NCBI GenBank assembly: GCA_020629835.1
Contig: JAHDCO010000001.1
Coordinates: 124,001-188,000, forward strand
Length of the DNA stretch: 64,000 nucleotides
Direction: 5' to 3'
Source: Granulosicoccaceae bacterium
GTDB lineage: Bacteria > Pseudomonadota > Gammaproteobacteria > Granulosicoccales > Granulosicoccaceae
This document shows, piece by piece, positions 7,619 through 16,958 of this stretch. Under the pieces are notes generated by a model. The model had not been told where the DNA came from and ran no database searches. It worked only from the letters and a program-made list of their open reading frames with translations. The position numbers were made by a program, and so were the translations under genes. Position 1 is the stretch's first letter, and each line of letters starts with the position of its first letter.

Positions 7619-8854
7619 TTACTTGTAAACGCGTTCCTGAATTTTGTCTAAACGCTCAAGGATGCTCATCATGCGCTCTGGCTTGATCATGAACTCTTGA
7701 AAGCCTTCCATACCGGCTTTAGCCATCTCAGCAGGCGCGTCACGATCGTAGAACTGTGCCAGTGCAGACGCGGTGCTAACAGTTTCAAAACCTTTCTGGA
7801 TGAACTTGTCATCACCTGGTGTAGCGTTCTTGTTGATCGGCAACTGACCCAGAGTCTTATTCCATTCAGTTTGTACGTCAGGCTGAACAACGAACTTCAA
7901 GAACTCACGTGCGTCTTCTTTGTTCTTAGCATTCGCTGGAATAAAGAAAGCATCAGTTGGCGCTTCTTCCGCACGAGCAACATCGGGGTTGATGGTTGGG
8001 AAGGGGATGTAGTCGATTTGATCGTCAGTTAATCCACCGTCGCGCATTGGCGCTACTGCGAAGTTACCCATGACGTACATGGCCGCTTCACCGTTGATGA
8101 AAGGTGCTAATGCATCCTGCCAGGACATGGTTGCGTGGTTTTCGATGAAGTAGCCAGGCTCAACCAACTGCTTCCAGTTTTCAAAAACTTGAACGATGCG
8201 AGGATCGGTGTACTTGATCTTGCCAGCAGTCAGGTCGTTGTGAACGTCGAAACCGTTAGTACGCAGGTTCAGGTAGTCAAATACGCCAGCGGCAGTCCAT
8301 AAGAACTTGGTACCGATGGTGAAAGGCGTTACACCAGCTTCTTTCAGTGCCGCAGAAGCTGCTAACAGCTCGTCCCATGTAGTAGGAGGTGTAATGTTGT
8401 TTTCAGCGAAGATGTCTGAACGGTAGTAGATGCCCCATTGGTAGTAAGTGTAAGGCACGCCCCACTGCTTACCATCACGAGTCATGGAAGGCATGGTAGA
8501 AGCCATGGCGTCTGCCCAGCCTTCTGATTCCCATAAATCTGAGATGTCTTCAAATTGGCCAGCGTCGACGAAAGGCGCCATACGGTTGCCGGGGTACCAG
8601 GAAGTTACATCAGGAGCATCAGCACTTAAAAAGTTACGGATGGCGGTTTTGTGCGCTTCGCGGTCAGTGTTGTTGACAATGACGTTGATGTCGGGGTTAG
8701 CCGCTTTGAACGCTTCTACTGCAGTTTCAAAGGCTTCTTTAGGCGCTGCGTTTAAATCATCGTAGTTGATGACCAAATCGCGAGCAGAAGCGGGTGCACT
8801 TAATACCGCAGCTGCCAACACAGCGGCCGCTGTGCGTACGAAAGGCTTAAACAT
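7619..8854 (-). CDS. Sugar ABC transporter substrate-binding protein
   Basis: The 411-residue protein has a clean signal peptide (cut after APASA at about residue 24) and the fold features of family 1 extracellular solute-binding proteins, with hinge-region motifs such as VPYTYYQWGIYYRSDIF and a C-terminal helix that repeats EFLKFVV. It delivers sugar to the two downstream permeases. The start has GGAGAG shortly upstream. An IclR-type palindrome at 9000-9012 lies in its control region. The ligand is probably a galactoside, inferred from the neighbours. Confidence 0.9.
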   Translation of the reverse strand: MFKPFVRTAAAVLAAAVLSAPASARDLVINYDDLNAAPKEAFETAVEAFKAANPDINVIVNNTDREAHKTAIRNFLSADAPDVTSWYPGNRMAPFVDAGQFEDISDLWESEGWADAMASTMPSMTRDGKQWGVPYTYYQWGIYYRSDIFAENNITPPTTWDELLAASAALKEAGVTPFTIGTKFLWTAAGVFDYLNLRTNGFDVHNDLTAGKIKYTDPRIVQVFENWKQLVEPGYFIENHATMSWQDALAPFINGEAAMYVMGNFAVAPMRDGGLTDDQIDYIPFPTINPDVARAEEAPTDAFFIPANAKNKEDAREFLKFVVQPDVQTEWNKTLGQLPINKNATPGDDKFIQKGFETVSTASALAQFYDRDAPAEMAKAGMEGFQEFMIKPERMMSILERLDKIQERVYK

Positions 8855-8999
8855 AATTGATATCTCTCCAACAGTGGATAAGGCCTGCTCTGACGGGCAG
8901 GTTATTGACTAAATTGGTGTGCTAGCGGTCAAATGAGTCATGCCGCAGCGTTCCAAGCCCAATGATCTGTCAACTTGTCAGTCCAAGTCAATCAATTTC

Positions 9000-9012
9000 G
9001 GAACCTTGTTCC
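9000..9012. promoter_or_regulatory. IclR-type operator upstream of the sugar transporter operon
   Basis: GGAACCTTGTTCC is a palindrome with GGAAC and GTTCC arms around three central bases. It matches the general GGAAY-N3-RTTCC shape of IclR-family sites and is nearly the same as the element at 13461-13473 beside the IclR gene. It lies about 146 bases upstream of the binding-protein ATG. Confidence 0.65.
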
Positions 9013-9107
9013 AAAAAAATGTGGGTCCAACCAAAACTCATCGAAACTGCTGCGCTTACTCGGGCCAGTTTGTGACCAATTGCCGGACGGTAGATTGGCA
9101 ATCGTGG

Positions 9108-11120
9108 CTAAGCGCTGTGACTCCAAAGTGCGACCGCAGCCGGTTGCAATGGCAGAGAGCCCAGCAGCGGTTTCGCGTCTGACCCGACGCCAAGTGCGTC
9201 CATTACCGTCTCAGGCATAGCCACGGTGTCCGAATTGAAGTTAAACGCCCATACGCCGCCTGTGGTGGTTCTTGTGCGAACCCCATCTGGCAATTGCACC
9301 CAAATCACACCGATTTCAGTGAATAAGGTGCTCAGCCACGTTTCCAGGCTGCTCTCACTCAGGCAGGCATTCAGGTAATGCACACGTCCCTGCCGGTAGT
9401 GAAACCCTGATCCATCTGAAAATTGGCCAATCGGTTCTAAGCTGGATTCAATCGTGTCGCGCCAGTGCACTGCCGACATCGTGTTGCCGTTTGAATCAAT
9501 CGACAGTTCAATAAAGTGAGGCAGTGATTCTGATCGCACCACCTTGATGGGAATAAGCGCCTGAAGCTGCCCGGGTGGCAGGTTGGCGGGAATGGCGTTG
9601 TTTTGAGTTTTACTGCCTACCCGTGGCATTAAGACCACGTGACCGCGGCAAGCGTCCAGTTGGGTGCAAAATTCAGGGTCATCCAGTGTGTTCGTCGTGA
9701 CGAGCACCACGGCATAGTCCGTTAAGTTGGCGTCCTTGGGCAGAATGTCCACATCCACACCCAACGAGCGGCACGCACCGTAGACCTGCTGCGCATAGCG
9801 CAACGGATCAAACGTTCGTCCGTCAGGTTGTTGGATGCGCTGGGCTTCCAGTCCCGTGTAATCGAACACCAACGCCACGGGCGCTTGACGTTGAGCGAGC
9901 AGATCCGCGGCGTCTGATGTGCTCAGCATCGCCTGCAGTTCCTTGCCCAGTTGCGTGACTTCCTGGCCACCGACGTCCATCGATCCGTCCGGGCGGCACA
10001 AGCCGGTGTGCATTTGCTCTTGTGCGAACGGGCATTGCCGCCAACGAAAGTAACTCACGACTTCGGCGCCGTGGGCTATCGCCTCCCATCCCCAGAATCG
10101 AACCATGCCATCCAGTGGCGCTGGGTTATAGGGTGCCCAATTGACTGGTCCGGGTTGTTGTTCCATTAGCCACCAGCGGCCTTGATTGCATCCACGATAT
10201 AAGTCGTGATGAAAGCCTGAGCTGTCCGGGTGGCCGGTTCTTAAGTACTTGGCTTGAGTGGCTTCACTGAATCCGTCGCGTGTGAGAAAACCCAGTGGGT
10301 AGTTATCCCAACTCGCCACATCTAAATCTTTGGCAACCGCGTGGTGATCAAACTGGACGAAGTTGCCCATGTAGTTGTGTATCAAGTCGTGTTGCGGGCA
10401 ATGCTGACGCAGAACCTCGGTCTGAACTCGGTTGAACGCGACCACTTGATCAGAAGAGAAACGCCAGAATGCTAAACGGTGGGCAGGGTTCGTTTCGGTA
10501 ACTGCGGCAACGGGAAATCCGATTTGATCGAAGTCGTTGTATTCCATGCTCCAGAACACATTGCCCCAGGCTTCATTTAACTTGCTAATGGTTTCGTACT
10601 GTTGTTCGCACCATTGTTGAAAGCCGAGAAGTGCGGCTGACGAGTAACTGGGAATGGTGTCATGGCATCCGTATTCGTTATCGGTTTGCCAACCCACAAC
10701 GCCAGGATGATGTCCGAATGCGAGCGCTAATTCGGTAACAATCCGCCGGCATTCATCGCGATAAGGCAGGTGCGAAAAGCAGTAATGCCTGCGAGAACCG
10801 AAGCCTCTGGGTTGACCGTTTTCATCGATTGCCAGAAGATCAGGGTATTTGTCCAGCATCCATCTCGGTGGCGTAGCAGTCGGTGTGCCCAGGACAATGC
10901 TTAAACCTGCGTTGTGTAAGGTGTCCATCGCACGCTGCAACCACTCGAACGTGAATTCCCCGGGGGTTGCTTCCAGCCGGCTCCACGCAAATTCACCAAT
11001 GCGTACCACGCGAATGCCCATGTCAACCATGGCCTTGGCGTCGTTAGCCCAGTTAGCTTCCGGCCAGTGTTCGGGGTAATAACAAACGCCTATTCGGGGT
11101 ACTGTGAATGCGTTGTCCAT
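9108..11120 (-). CDS. Beta-galactosidase, glycoside hydrolase family 42
   Basis: The 670-residue enzyme hydrolyses terminal beta-galactosides. The N-terminal barrel starts with GVCYYPEHWPE, the family signature. The acid/base Glu is E149 in TDNEYGCHD and the nucleophile is E320 in WWLMEQQPGPVNW. A trimerisation/Rossmann-like domain and a small C-terminal beta domain follow. No signal peptide is present, so it is cytoplasmic and acts on imported sugar. I chose the ATG at 11120, two bases after the galT stop, over a GTG at 11135 inside galT. It is the last gene of the galK-galT-GH42 operon. Usual family length is about 650-700 residues. Confidence 0.93.
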   Translation of the reverse strand: MDNAFTVPRIGVCYYPEHWPEANWANDAKAMVDMGIRVVRIGEFAWSRLEATPGEFTFEWLQRAMDTLHNAGLSIVLGTPTATPPRWMLDKYPDLLAIDENGQPRGFGSRRHYCFSHLPYRDECRRIVTELALAFGHHPGVVGWQTDNEYGCHDTIPSYSSAALLGFQQWCEQQYETISKLNEAWGNVFWSMEYNDFDQIGFPVAAVTETNPAHRLAFWRFSSDQVVAFNRVQTEVLRQHCPQHDLIHNYMGNFVQFDHHAVAKDLDVASWDNYPLGFLTRDGFSEATQAKYLRTGHPDSSGFHHDLYRGCNQGRWWLMEQQPGPVNWAPYNPAPLDGMVRFWGWEAIAHGAEVVSYFRWRQCPFAQEQMHTGLCRPDGSMDVGGQEVTQLGKELQAMLSTSDAADLLAQRQAPVALVFDYTGLEAQRIQQPDGRTFDPLRYAQQVYGACRSLGVDVDILPKDANLTDYAVVLVTTNTLDDPEFCTQLDACRGHVVLMPRVGSKTQNNAIPANLPPGQLQALIPIKVVRSESLPHFIELSIDSNGNTMSAVHWRDTIESSLEPIGQFSDGSGFHYRQGRVHYLNACLSESSLETWLSTLFTEIGVIWVQLPDGVRTRTTTGGVWAFNFNSDTVAMPETVMDALGVGSDAKPLLGSLPLQPAAVALWSHSA

Positions 11121-11122
11121 CG

Positions 11123-12172
11123 TTAAATCACGCACGCACGTAATCGTTCTGCAGCGATTTCCGGTTGAACCGGGTTGGTGATGTTTCCAGCGGCCGATTC
11201 AAATCCGGCGATGTACTTGAGCTTGTCAGGTTCGCGCAAAGGAGGCTGAAAAGCCATATGAAAACACCAGTGCGCGTTATCGGCATCGCCGTCGCTGGGG
11301 GCGTTATGGAAATGCGTGATGTTAGGGGATTGACGTTGGAACAACACGTCGTACCGTTGTGTTTGGCGTTGGTACACTGCGGCTAATTCGTGCAGCACTT
11401 CGGTGCTCAAGTCTTCCAGATCTTTAGCGGCCTGATTAGGCACGATCCAGGTCTCGTAAGCAAATCGCGCAGCAAACGGCACAAGCACTGTCCAGTGTTG
11501 GGTTTTCTCAACGATCAGATCGTTGGCAACGCTGGGGTGTTGCAGCATGTCTACCAATAACGCACTGTTGTGGTGTTTGGCGTATCGAGCCTGGGCGTTA
11601 CGCATACGTTTACCCTGAGTAGAAACAAACGGTAAGCCGTAAGCCTGACCATGTGGGTGCAAGTTGGACACACCAATTTCAACGCCTTTGTTCTCGAACA
11701 AAATCGCCTGCTTAACATCCGGGTTCGCTTTCATGGCGGAAAATTCAGCCAACCACAGATCGGCTACCGCTGGCATTTCCTCAGCCGGTAAATCGGCCAG
11801 CGTTAAGTCATGGCGATGGCTCCAGCATAAAACCCGACACTTTCCACGGGAAGCCGCTGTGATTCCGAATGGATTGCTGGCTAAGGTTGCGTCGTCAGGC
11901 GCTGCGTCGATTCCACCTTCTGGTTCAGGTGCGTGACTGGCAAAGGTAGGAAAGTCGTTATCAAACGCGAACGGGCCTTGGTAGTTCGGATTGACGTGAC
12001 CACTGGCGCGCGTTACGCCGGGGCAGAGATAGCAGTCCGGATCGAACTGAGGCGAGTCAGTTTTAGAAACTTCTGCTTTGGCACCCGACCACGGCCTGGA
12101 TGCTGAGGACGAGGAAATAATGACCCACTCATCGAGCAGGGGGTGCCAACGTCGTTCCCAGGGACCACTCAT
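11123..12172 (-). CDS. galT: Galactose-1-phosphate uridylyltransferase
   Basis: The 349-residue enzyme exchanges UMP between UDP-glucose and galactose 1-phosphate in the Leloir pathway. The catalytic motif is H172-P-H174-G-Q176, with the nucleophile His174. The zinc-site Cys pair is C47 and C50 (CYLC), and a His cluster is visible in HFHNAPSDGDADNAHWCFH. The length matches the E. coli enzyme (348). The start ATG overlaps the galK stop by four bases, indicating coupling. No galE was found in the window, so the epimerase must be elsewhere. Confidence 0.95.
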   Translation of the reverse strand: MSGPWERRWHPLLDEWVIISSSSASRPWSGAKAEVSKTDSPQFDPDCYLCPGVTRASGHVNPNYQGPFAFDNDFPTFASHAPEPEGGIDAAPDDATLASNPFGITAASRGKCRVLCWSHRHDLTLADLPAEEMPAVADLWLAEFSAMKANPDVKQAILFENKGVEIGVSNLHPHGQAYGLPFVSTQGKRMRNAQARYAKHHNSALLVDMLQHPSVANDLIVEKTQHWTVLVPFAARFAYETWIVPNQAAKDLEDLSTEVLHELAAVYQRQTQRYDVLFQRQSPNITHFHNAPSDGDADNAHWCFHMAFQPPLREPDKLKYIAGFESAAGNITNPVQPEIAAERLRACVI

Positions 12173-13362
12173 GAACGTATTTCCTCAACCCCATTGCTGG
12201 GTGTTATGACATAAAAATCAGCGGTTAACCCGGTTTCCTCTCGGTAGGCGTTGCCCACGTCCTCTCTAAAGGAATCCACCATGTCGCGACGCATCAGATT
12301 AACCGTACAGCCTCCGAATCCCGCACCGGTTAGTCGTGCGCCCAGTACACCGGGATGTTTAAGCGCATGCGAAACCAACGCTTCCAACGGTTTACTGGAT
12401 ACTTCGAAATCATCGCGCAGTGATGCGTGCGATTGCTGCATTAACTCACCAAACGCTTGCAGATCATCATTTTCCAGGGCGTTAACAGCCGCCTGTACTC
12501 TGGCGTTTTCACCGGTGACGTGTCGAGCGCGCTGGTAGGCGATGTGATCATCGGCAAAGATCGGTTTTACCGTTTCCAACTGCGCTTCGGTGATGGCGCC
12601 GAGCGACGGCGCGTCGATGCGTTGCTGTACGTAGCCAAGCGCGCGTCCACACTCTGCCACGCGGTCGTTATAGGCTGATTCGTTTAATTCACGACGTTGA
12701 TTGGTGTTGGCCAGCACGATAGCGTTTTCACCCAGATTTAGCGGCACGTGTCGGTAGTCCAGGGTTTCGCAGTTCAACATCATGGCGTGGTTCGCCTGGC
12801 CCATGGTGACGGCGAATTGATCCATGACACCGCATTTCATACCGACAAAATCGTTCTCGGCTGCCTGGGCCAATTTTACGATTTCCATATGCGTAAGCCC
12901 GGCATCAAACAGCGTGTTGATGGCGTAGGCGGTAACCACCTCAATGGCGGCGGATGAACTGAGCCCCGCACCATTGGGCACATTGCCCGAGTACAGGCAA
13001 TCCAACCCGCTCATGGTGATGCCCCGCCGCCGAAATTGATCAATCACACCCAACGGGTAGTTGATCCAACTATCGCCGTAGGTTTGCTCAATTTCGTGCT
13101 GAGACAGCTGCGCCATCAAATCGAAATTGGTGGAGGCGAACCGGAATTGGTTGTCGTCGTTACGACGGATGAGTAGCAGGTTGCCACGATCGATAGCGCA
13201 CGGAAAGACCAGTCCGCCCGTGTAATCGGTGTGTTCGCCGATCAGGTTCACACGCCCCGGGGCATGGAATACCGAAGGCTCGTTTTCAGGCTGAGTGCCA
13301 AATTTTTCGTTGAATCGCCGGGTGAGTCGGCGCAGGTCAAACGGTTCAGGAGAGTGATTCAT
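12169..13362 (-). CDS. galK: Galactokinase
   Basis: The 397-residue GHMP kinase phosphorylates galactose at C1. Motif 1, the galactokinase signature, is at residues 35-50 (PGRVNLIGEHTDYTGG). The ATP loop is at about 129-139 (PNGAGLSSSAA). The C-terminal GHMP motif is LTGAGFGGCTV. It is the first gene of the operon galK-galT-GH42 and is divergent from the IclR regulator. The intergenic region holds the palindrome at 13461-13473, about 100 bases upstream of the start. Length agrees with the family (about 380-400). Confidence 0.95.
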   Translation of the reverse strand: MNHSPEPFDLRRLTRRFNEKFGTQPENEPSVFHAPGRVNLIGEHTDYTGGLVFPCAIDRGNLLLIRRNDDNQFRFASTNFDLMAQLSQHEIEQTYGDSWINYPLGVIDQFRRRGITMSGLDCLYSGNVPNGAGLSSSAAIEVVTAYAINTLFDAGLTHMEIVKLAQAAENDFVGMKCGVMDQFAVTMGQANHAMMLNCETLDYRHVPLNLGENAIVLANTNQRRELNESAYNDRVAECGRALGYVQQRIDAPSLGAITEAQLETVKPIFADDHIAYQRARHVTGENARVQAAVNALENDDLQAFGELMQQSHASLRDDFEVSSKPLEALVSHALKHPGVLGARLTGAGFGGCTVNLMRRDMVDSFREDVGNAYREETGLTADFYVITPSNGVEEIRS

Positions 13363-13460
13363 GTGAGCGAAGTTCGGTCGCGATGGGCTTGGGACGGCGC
13401 AATTCTATGGTACCTCGCTCATTAGCGTGACGGCTTTATTTGCGTCTGTATGGAATTAAT

Positions 13461-13473
13461 GGAACAATGTTCC
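13461..13473. promoter_or_regulatory. IclR-type operator in the galK-iclR divergent region
   Basis: GGAACAATGTTCC has six-base arms (GGAACA and TGTTCC) around one central base. It shares both GGAAC and GTTCC arms with the site at 9000-9012. Its position, 45 bases before the IclR-family start and about 99 before galK, suits control of both genes. Confidence 0.68.
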
Positions 13474-13518
13474 GACAACAATGAAAAACGGTGGGCTCGA
13501 CCCACTGAGCGCTGATCA

Positions 13519-14370
13519 ATGAGTAAATCGGACAAATCGCAAGAAGAAAGCGCTGTGACCCCGGTCACACCAGCGAAAGATTCACATCCCTATCGAAATG
13601 CGACCGTGATCGGACGGGCTGTCCGCTTGCTTGACCTGATTGCCGAGTCAGGGCCGTTTCGATTCAGCGAGATTCAGGAACACACCGAATTGCCCAAAGC
13701 CACGCTTCACCGGCTGCTTAATGAGCTAGTGGACGAACGCATCGTTAGCTTTGATCAAAAAACGAATTTATACAGCGCGGGCTTCCGAGTGCTTGAACTG
13801 GCGAATCGGGTATGGATGCGTTCGGACATTCGCACTCTGGCGCACGATCAGTTGCTGGGGCTCAGTGCACTAACGAACGAAACGGTGCAGTTAGCGGTGC
13901 ACGCGGATACCCAGGTGGTGGTCATCGATCATGTGGAGAGTACCGAAAGCGTGCGACTGTCCATGTCGATTGGCACGCAAGTGCCTGTGTATTGCACCAG
14001 TGTGGGCAAAGTGATGGTGGCCTGGTGTGATAAGCCGCAGCAGAATGCCATTCTCTCGCGTCTATCGTTCTCGCGATTTACACCGAATACGTTAACCGAT
14101 TTAGATGCATTAAGACTAGAGCTCTCACAAGTCAGTGAGCAAGGCTACGCCATTGACGCAGAAGAGCATTTCGCTGGCAGCTGCAGTATTGCGGCACCGA
14201 TTGTTGATCACTCAGGACGAGCCATCGCCGGCATCAGTATTACCGCGCCCACGTTTCGGGCGCCGATTGAACAGTTACAAAAGTGGCGCGAACCGTTGAT
14301 GGCAGCAGCTGCCAGCATTTCCGGTCGAATCGCGCCGGGTACATCACAGCGTCCGTTGTCATCGCATTAG
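13519..14370 (+). CDS. IclR-family transcriptional regulator
   Basis: The 283-residue protein has an N-terminal winged helix (about residues 28-90, with ALRLLDLIAE-like VRLLDLIAESGPFRFSEI and TELPKATLHRLLNEL) and a C-terminal effector domain (about 105-270) with AVHADTQVVVIDHVES and the conserved VYCTSVGKVMVAW segment. It lies between the two sugar operons and directly upstream of the transporter ATPase. Together with the shared palindromes this makes it the likely local regulator of galactoside use. Effector and sign of control are not visible. Confidence 0.9.
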   Translation: MSKSDKSQEESAVTPVTPAKDSHPYRNATVIGRAVRLLDLIAESGPFRFSEIQEHTELPKATLHRLLNELVDERIVSFDQKTNLYSAGFRVLELANRVWMRSDIRTLAHDQLLGLSALTNETVQLAVHADTQVVVIDHVESTESVRLSMSIGTQVPVYCTSVGKVMVAWCDKPQQNAILSRLSFSRFTPNTLTDLDALRLELSQVSEQGYAIDAEEHFAGSCSIAAPIVDHSGRAIAGISITAPTFRAPIEQLQKWREPLMAAAASISGRIAPGTSQRPLSSH

Positions 14371-14410
14371 ACGATGCGCGGTTACACCTTAGGTTTGGAG
14401 GATTGGTTAA

Positions 14411-15520
14411 GTGGCGAATGTTGAATTAAAAAAGGCAATCAAGCAGTTTGGGGAAACAAAGGTTATTCACGGCATTGACCTGCAGCTCAATAGCGGTGAA
14501 TTCATCGTTTTTGTAGGCCCCTCAGGTTGCGGCAAATCCACGCTGTTGCGTTTGGTGGCCGGTTTAGAAGATCTGTCTTCAGGCAGCATCCATATCGGTG
14601 ATCGTGATGTGACGAATGTGGCGGCCGTTGATCGCGGTATCGCGATGGTATTCCAGTCGTATGCGTTGTACCCGCACATGACCGTAGCTGAGAACATGGG
14701 TTTCGGTTTGAAGATGAACGGCGTGGATAAAGCCGAAGTAGCTAAAAAGGTGGAGACGGCTGCAAAAACCTTGCAGTTAGACCAACTGCTGGATCGTAAA
14801 CCCAAAAATTTATCCGGTGGTCAACGCCAGCGTGTGGCGATCGGTCGAGCGATTGTCCGTGACCCCGATGTCTTTTTGTTCGATGAGCCGTTGTCGAATC
14901 TTGACGCCGAGCTGCGGGTGGAAATGCGTTTACAAATCGCCCGCTTGCACGAGCAAATCGGCGCAACGATGATTTATGTGACACACGATCAAGTCGAAGC
15001 CATGACCATGGCCGATCGAATCGTGGTGTTGCGCGCAGGCCACGTAGAGCAAGTGGGTTCCCCGCTGGAGTTGTATCACCACCCGCAAAACCTGTTCGTT
15101 GCAGGCTTCATTGGCTCGCCAAAAATGAATTTTGTATCCGCCACCTTAAAAGAAGGGCATGCGGATCGTGCGGTCATTGAACTTGCCGGGCAGACCATCA
15201 CGTTACCCGTGAACGCTGAAGGCGCTGCGGCCGGATCAAAAGTTACCTTGGGTATGCGACCGGAAGATCTCGGTGAATCCAGCGGAGATTTTTCTCTACC
15301 CATGAACGTCGATGTGGCAGAGCGCCTGGGTGGTTCAACCTACCTGTATGGAAACTGTGGTGGGCTGGAAAACTTTGTTGTGCAGCGCCCGGGTTTGGAC
15401 GCAACCACAGAAGGCCAGGGCGTGGATGTGCACGTGCAGGCTGGTAACTGTCACTTGTTTAGCGATGCGGATCTTGCGTTTCCACGCTTAACTGATTCGG
15501 GTAAACCGCAGGCCGCTTAA
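14411..15520 (+). CDS. Sugar ABC transporter ATPase, UgpC/MsmX type
   Basis: The 369-residue ATPase has Walker A GPSGCGKST (about 36-44), the signature LSGGQRQRVAIGRA, Walker B VFLFDEPLSNLDAELR, the H-loop THDQVEAM and a C-terminal TOBE/OB domain (about 240-360), as in MalK-type proteins. It starts with GTG 41 bases after the IclR gene, with GGAGG upstream. It should energise the permeases at 5729-7501, although it lies in a separate transcription unit. Its stop codon overlaps the stop of the convergent aminotransferase. Confidence 0.92.
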   Translation: MANVELKKAIKQFGETKVIHGIDLQLNSGEFIVFVGPSGCGKSTLLRLVAGLEDLSSGSIHIGDRDVTNVAAVDRGIAMVFQSYALYPHMTVAENMGFGLKMNGVDKAEVAKKVETAAKTLQLDQLLDRKPKNLSGGQRQRVAIGRAIVRDPDVFLFDEPLSNLDAELRVEMRLQIARLHEQIGATMIYVTHDQVEAMTMADRIVVLRAGHVEQVGSPLELYHHPQNLFVAGFIGSPKMNFVSATLKEGHADRAVIELAGQTITLPVNAEGAAAGSKVTLGMRPEDLGESSGDFSLPMNVDVAERLGGSTYLYGNCGGLENFVVQRPGLDATTEGQGVDVHVQAGNCHLFSDADLAFPRLTDSGKPQAA

Positions 15521-16878
15521 GCCTGCGATACCGCTTGTAACGCATCTGTCATTGCATCGAACAGCTCGTCGATCTCATCATCATTGATGATGAGCGGCGG
15601 GCAGAATGCGATGCTGTCTCCGGGCGTGGCTCTGACCACCAGGCCCTTCTCTCTGGCAGCGGCAACCACTTTAGCGTTCATTTTTTCACTCGGGTCATGT
15701 TGTTCGCGAGTGTCCTTGTCTTTCACCAGCTCAATAGCGCCGATTAAACCAACACCGCGAGCCTGACCGACTAACGGATGGTTTTGCAGCGCTTGTAAGC
15801 GTTCCAGAAAATGCGGTGAACGCGCCTTGACTGCGCCGACCGTGTCGCGCTCTTCATAAATTTTCAGCGTCTCCAAGGCTACCGCTGATGCAACCGGATG
15901 ACCGCCATAGGTGTTACCGGTGCCGAACATGCCCAGTTCTGAACTGTAGGCTTCAAACGCGTCGTACAACGCATCGGATACCAACACCGCACCGATGGGC
16001 TGATAAGCACTGGATAGCTGCTTGGCGCAGGTAATCATGTCGGGTTTGATGTTGTACGTATCGCAGCCCCACCATTCGCCCGTGCGACCAAAACCACAGA
16101 TGACTTCATCAGCGATGAACAGCACATCGTGCTTTTTCAGCACCTTCTGCACGCGATCAAAGTAATCCGCTGGCGGTAATAACACGCCGCCTGCGCCCAT
16201 GACCGGCTCAGCAATAAAAGCGGCAATGGTATCGGCACCGGCTTCAGTAATGGTTGCGTCCAATTCATCTGCTAATCGTTTAGCAAATGCTTCATCGGTT
16301 TCACCCGGCTTTGCGTCTCGATACGCATGCGGTGTATTGACATGTATGACCGGAATAGCGGGCAAATCAAACCCTGCCTGGGCATAGGGCAAACCGGTTA
16401 AGCTGCCGGAGGCAACGGTTACACCGTGGTAGGCACGCTTACGTGCAATGAAGGTTTTTTTATCGGTTTTCCCGCGAGAATTTTGGTAGTACCACGCAAA
16501 CTTCACCGCCGCGTCCACCGCTTCCGAGCCGCTGTTGACCAGAAAGGTCTTGCCGATGCCTTCAGGTGCGTGCTCAACTAACTTTTGTGACAGTTCGATC
16601 GCCGGCAACATGGAACGATGGGCGAACATGTGTGAGTAGGGCAGTGTTTGAAACTGCTTCATGGCCGCATCAATGAGTCGCTGCTCGCTAAAGCCTAACG
16701 ACGTGCACCACAGCCCGGACACACCTTCCAGCAGTTTATTGTCGTGGTCGTCGTACACGTAAACCCCGTCGCCTCGAGTGACCACAAACGGTTCTTGTTT
16801 TTGATGATTCTCAAGATGGGTGTACGGATGCAAGGCGTACTGACGGTCGGCGTCGTGATGTGAATGAGTCATGCGCAT
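15517..16878 (-). CDS. Class III (omega) aminotransferase
   Basis: The 453-residue PLP enzyme belongs to fold type I subgroup II. Visible features are GVSGLWCTSLGF at the start, SGSEAVDAAVKFAWYY (phosphate binding), YHGVT, the Asp that contacts the pyridine in FIADEVICGFGRTG, and the Schiff-base Lys in ITCAKQLSSAY (about residue 288). Relatives move amino groups from putrescine, taurine, beta-alanine or similar amines to pyruvate or oxoglutarate. A polyamine operon lies 22 kb away, so a polyamine or omega-amino acid role is plausible but not proven. It is tail-to-tail with the ATPase gene. Confidence 0.88.
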   Translation of the reverse strand: MRMTHSHHDADRQYALHPYTHLENHQKQEPFVVTRGDGVYVYDDHDNKLLEGVSGLWCTSLGFSEQRLIDAAMKQFQTLPYSHMFAHRSMLPAIELSQKLVEHAPEGIGKTFLVNSGSEAVDAAVKFAWYYQNSRGKTDKKTFIARKRAYHGVTVASGSLTGLPYAQAGFDLPAIPVIHVNTPHAYRDAKPGETDEAFAKRLADELDATITEAGADTIAAFIAEPVMGAGGVLLPPADYFDRVQKVLKKHDVLFIADEVICGFGRTGEWWGCDTYNIKPDMITCAKQLSSAYQPIGAVLVSDALYDAFEAYSSELGMFGTGNTYGGHPVASAVALETLKIYEERDTVGAVKARSPHFLERLQALQNHPLVGQARGVGLIGAIELVKDKDTREQHDPSEKMNAKVVAAAREKGLVVRATPGDSIAFCPPLIINDDEIDELFDAMTDALQAVSQA

Positions 16879-16958
16879 GTACCTTAACGATGAAGTCAGT
16901 CTGTAACTTGTGTTCTATGACTGATTGACCCATTGATTGGGCCGGTTAACAGCATAAT

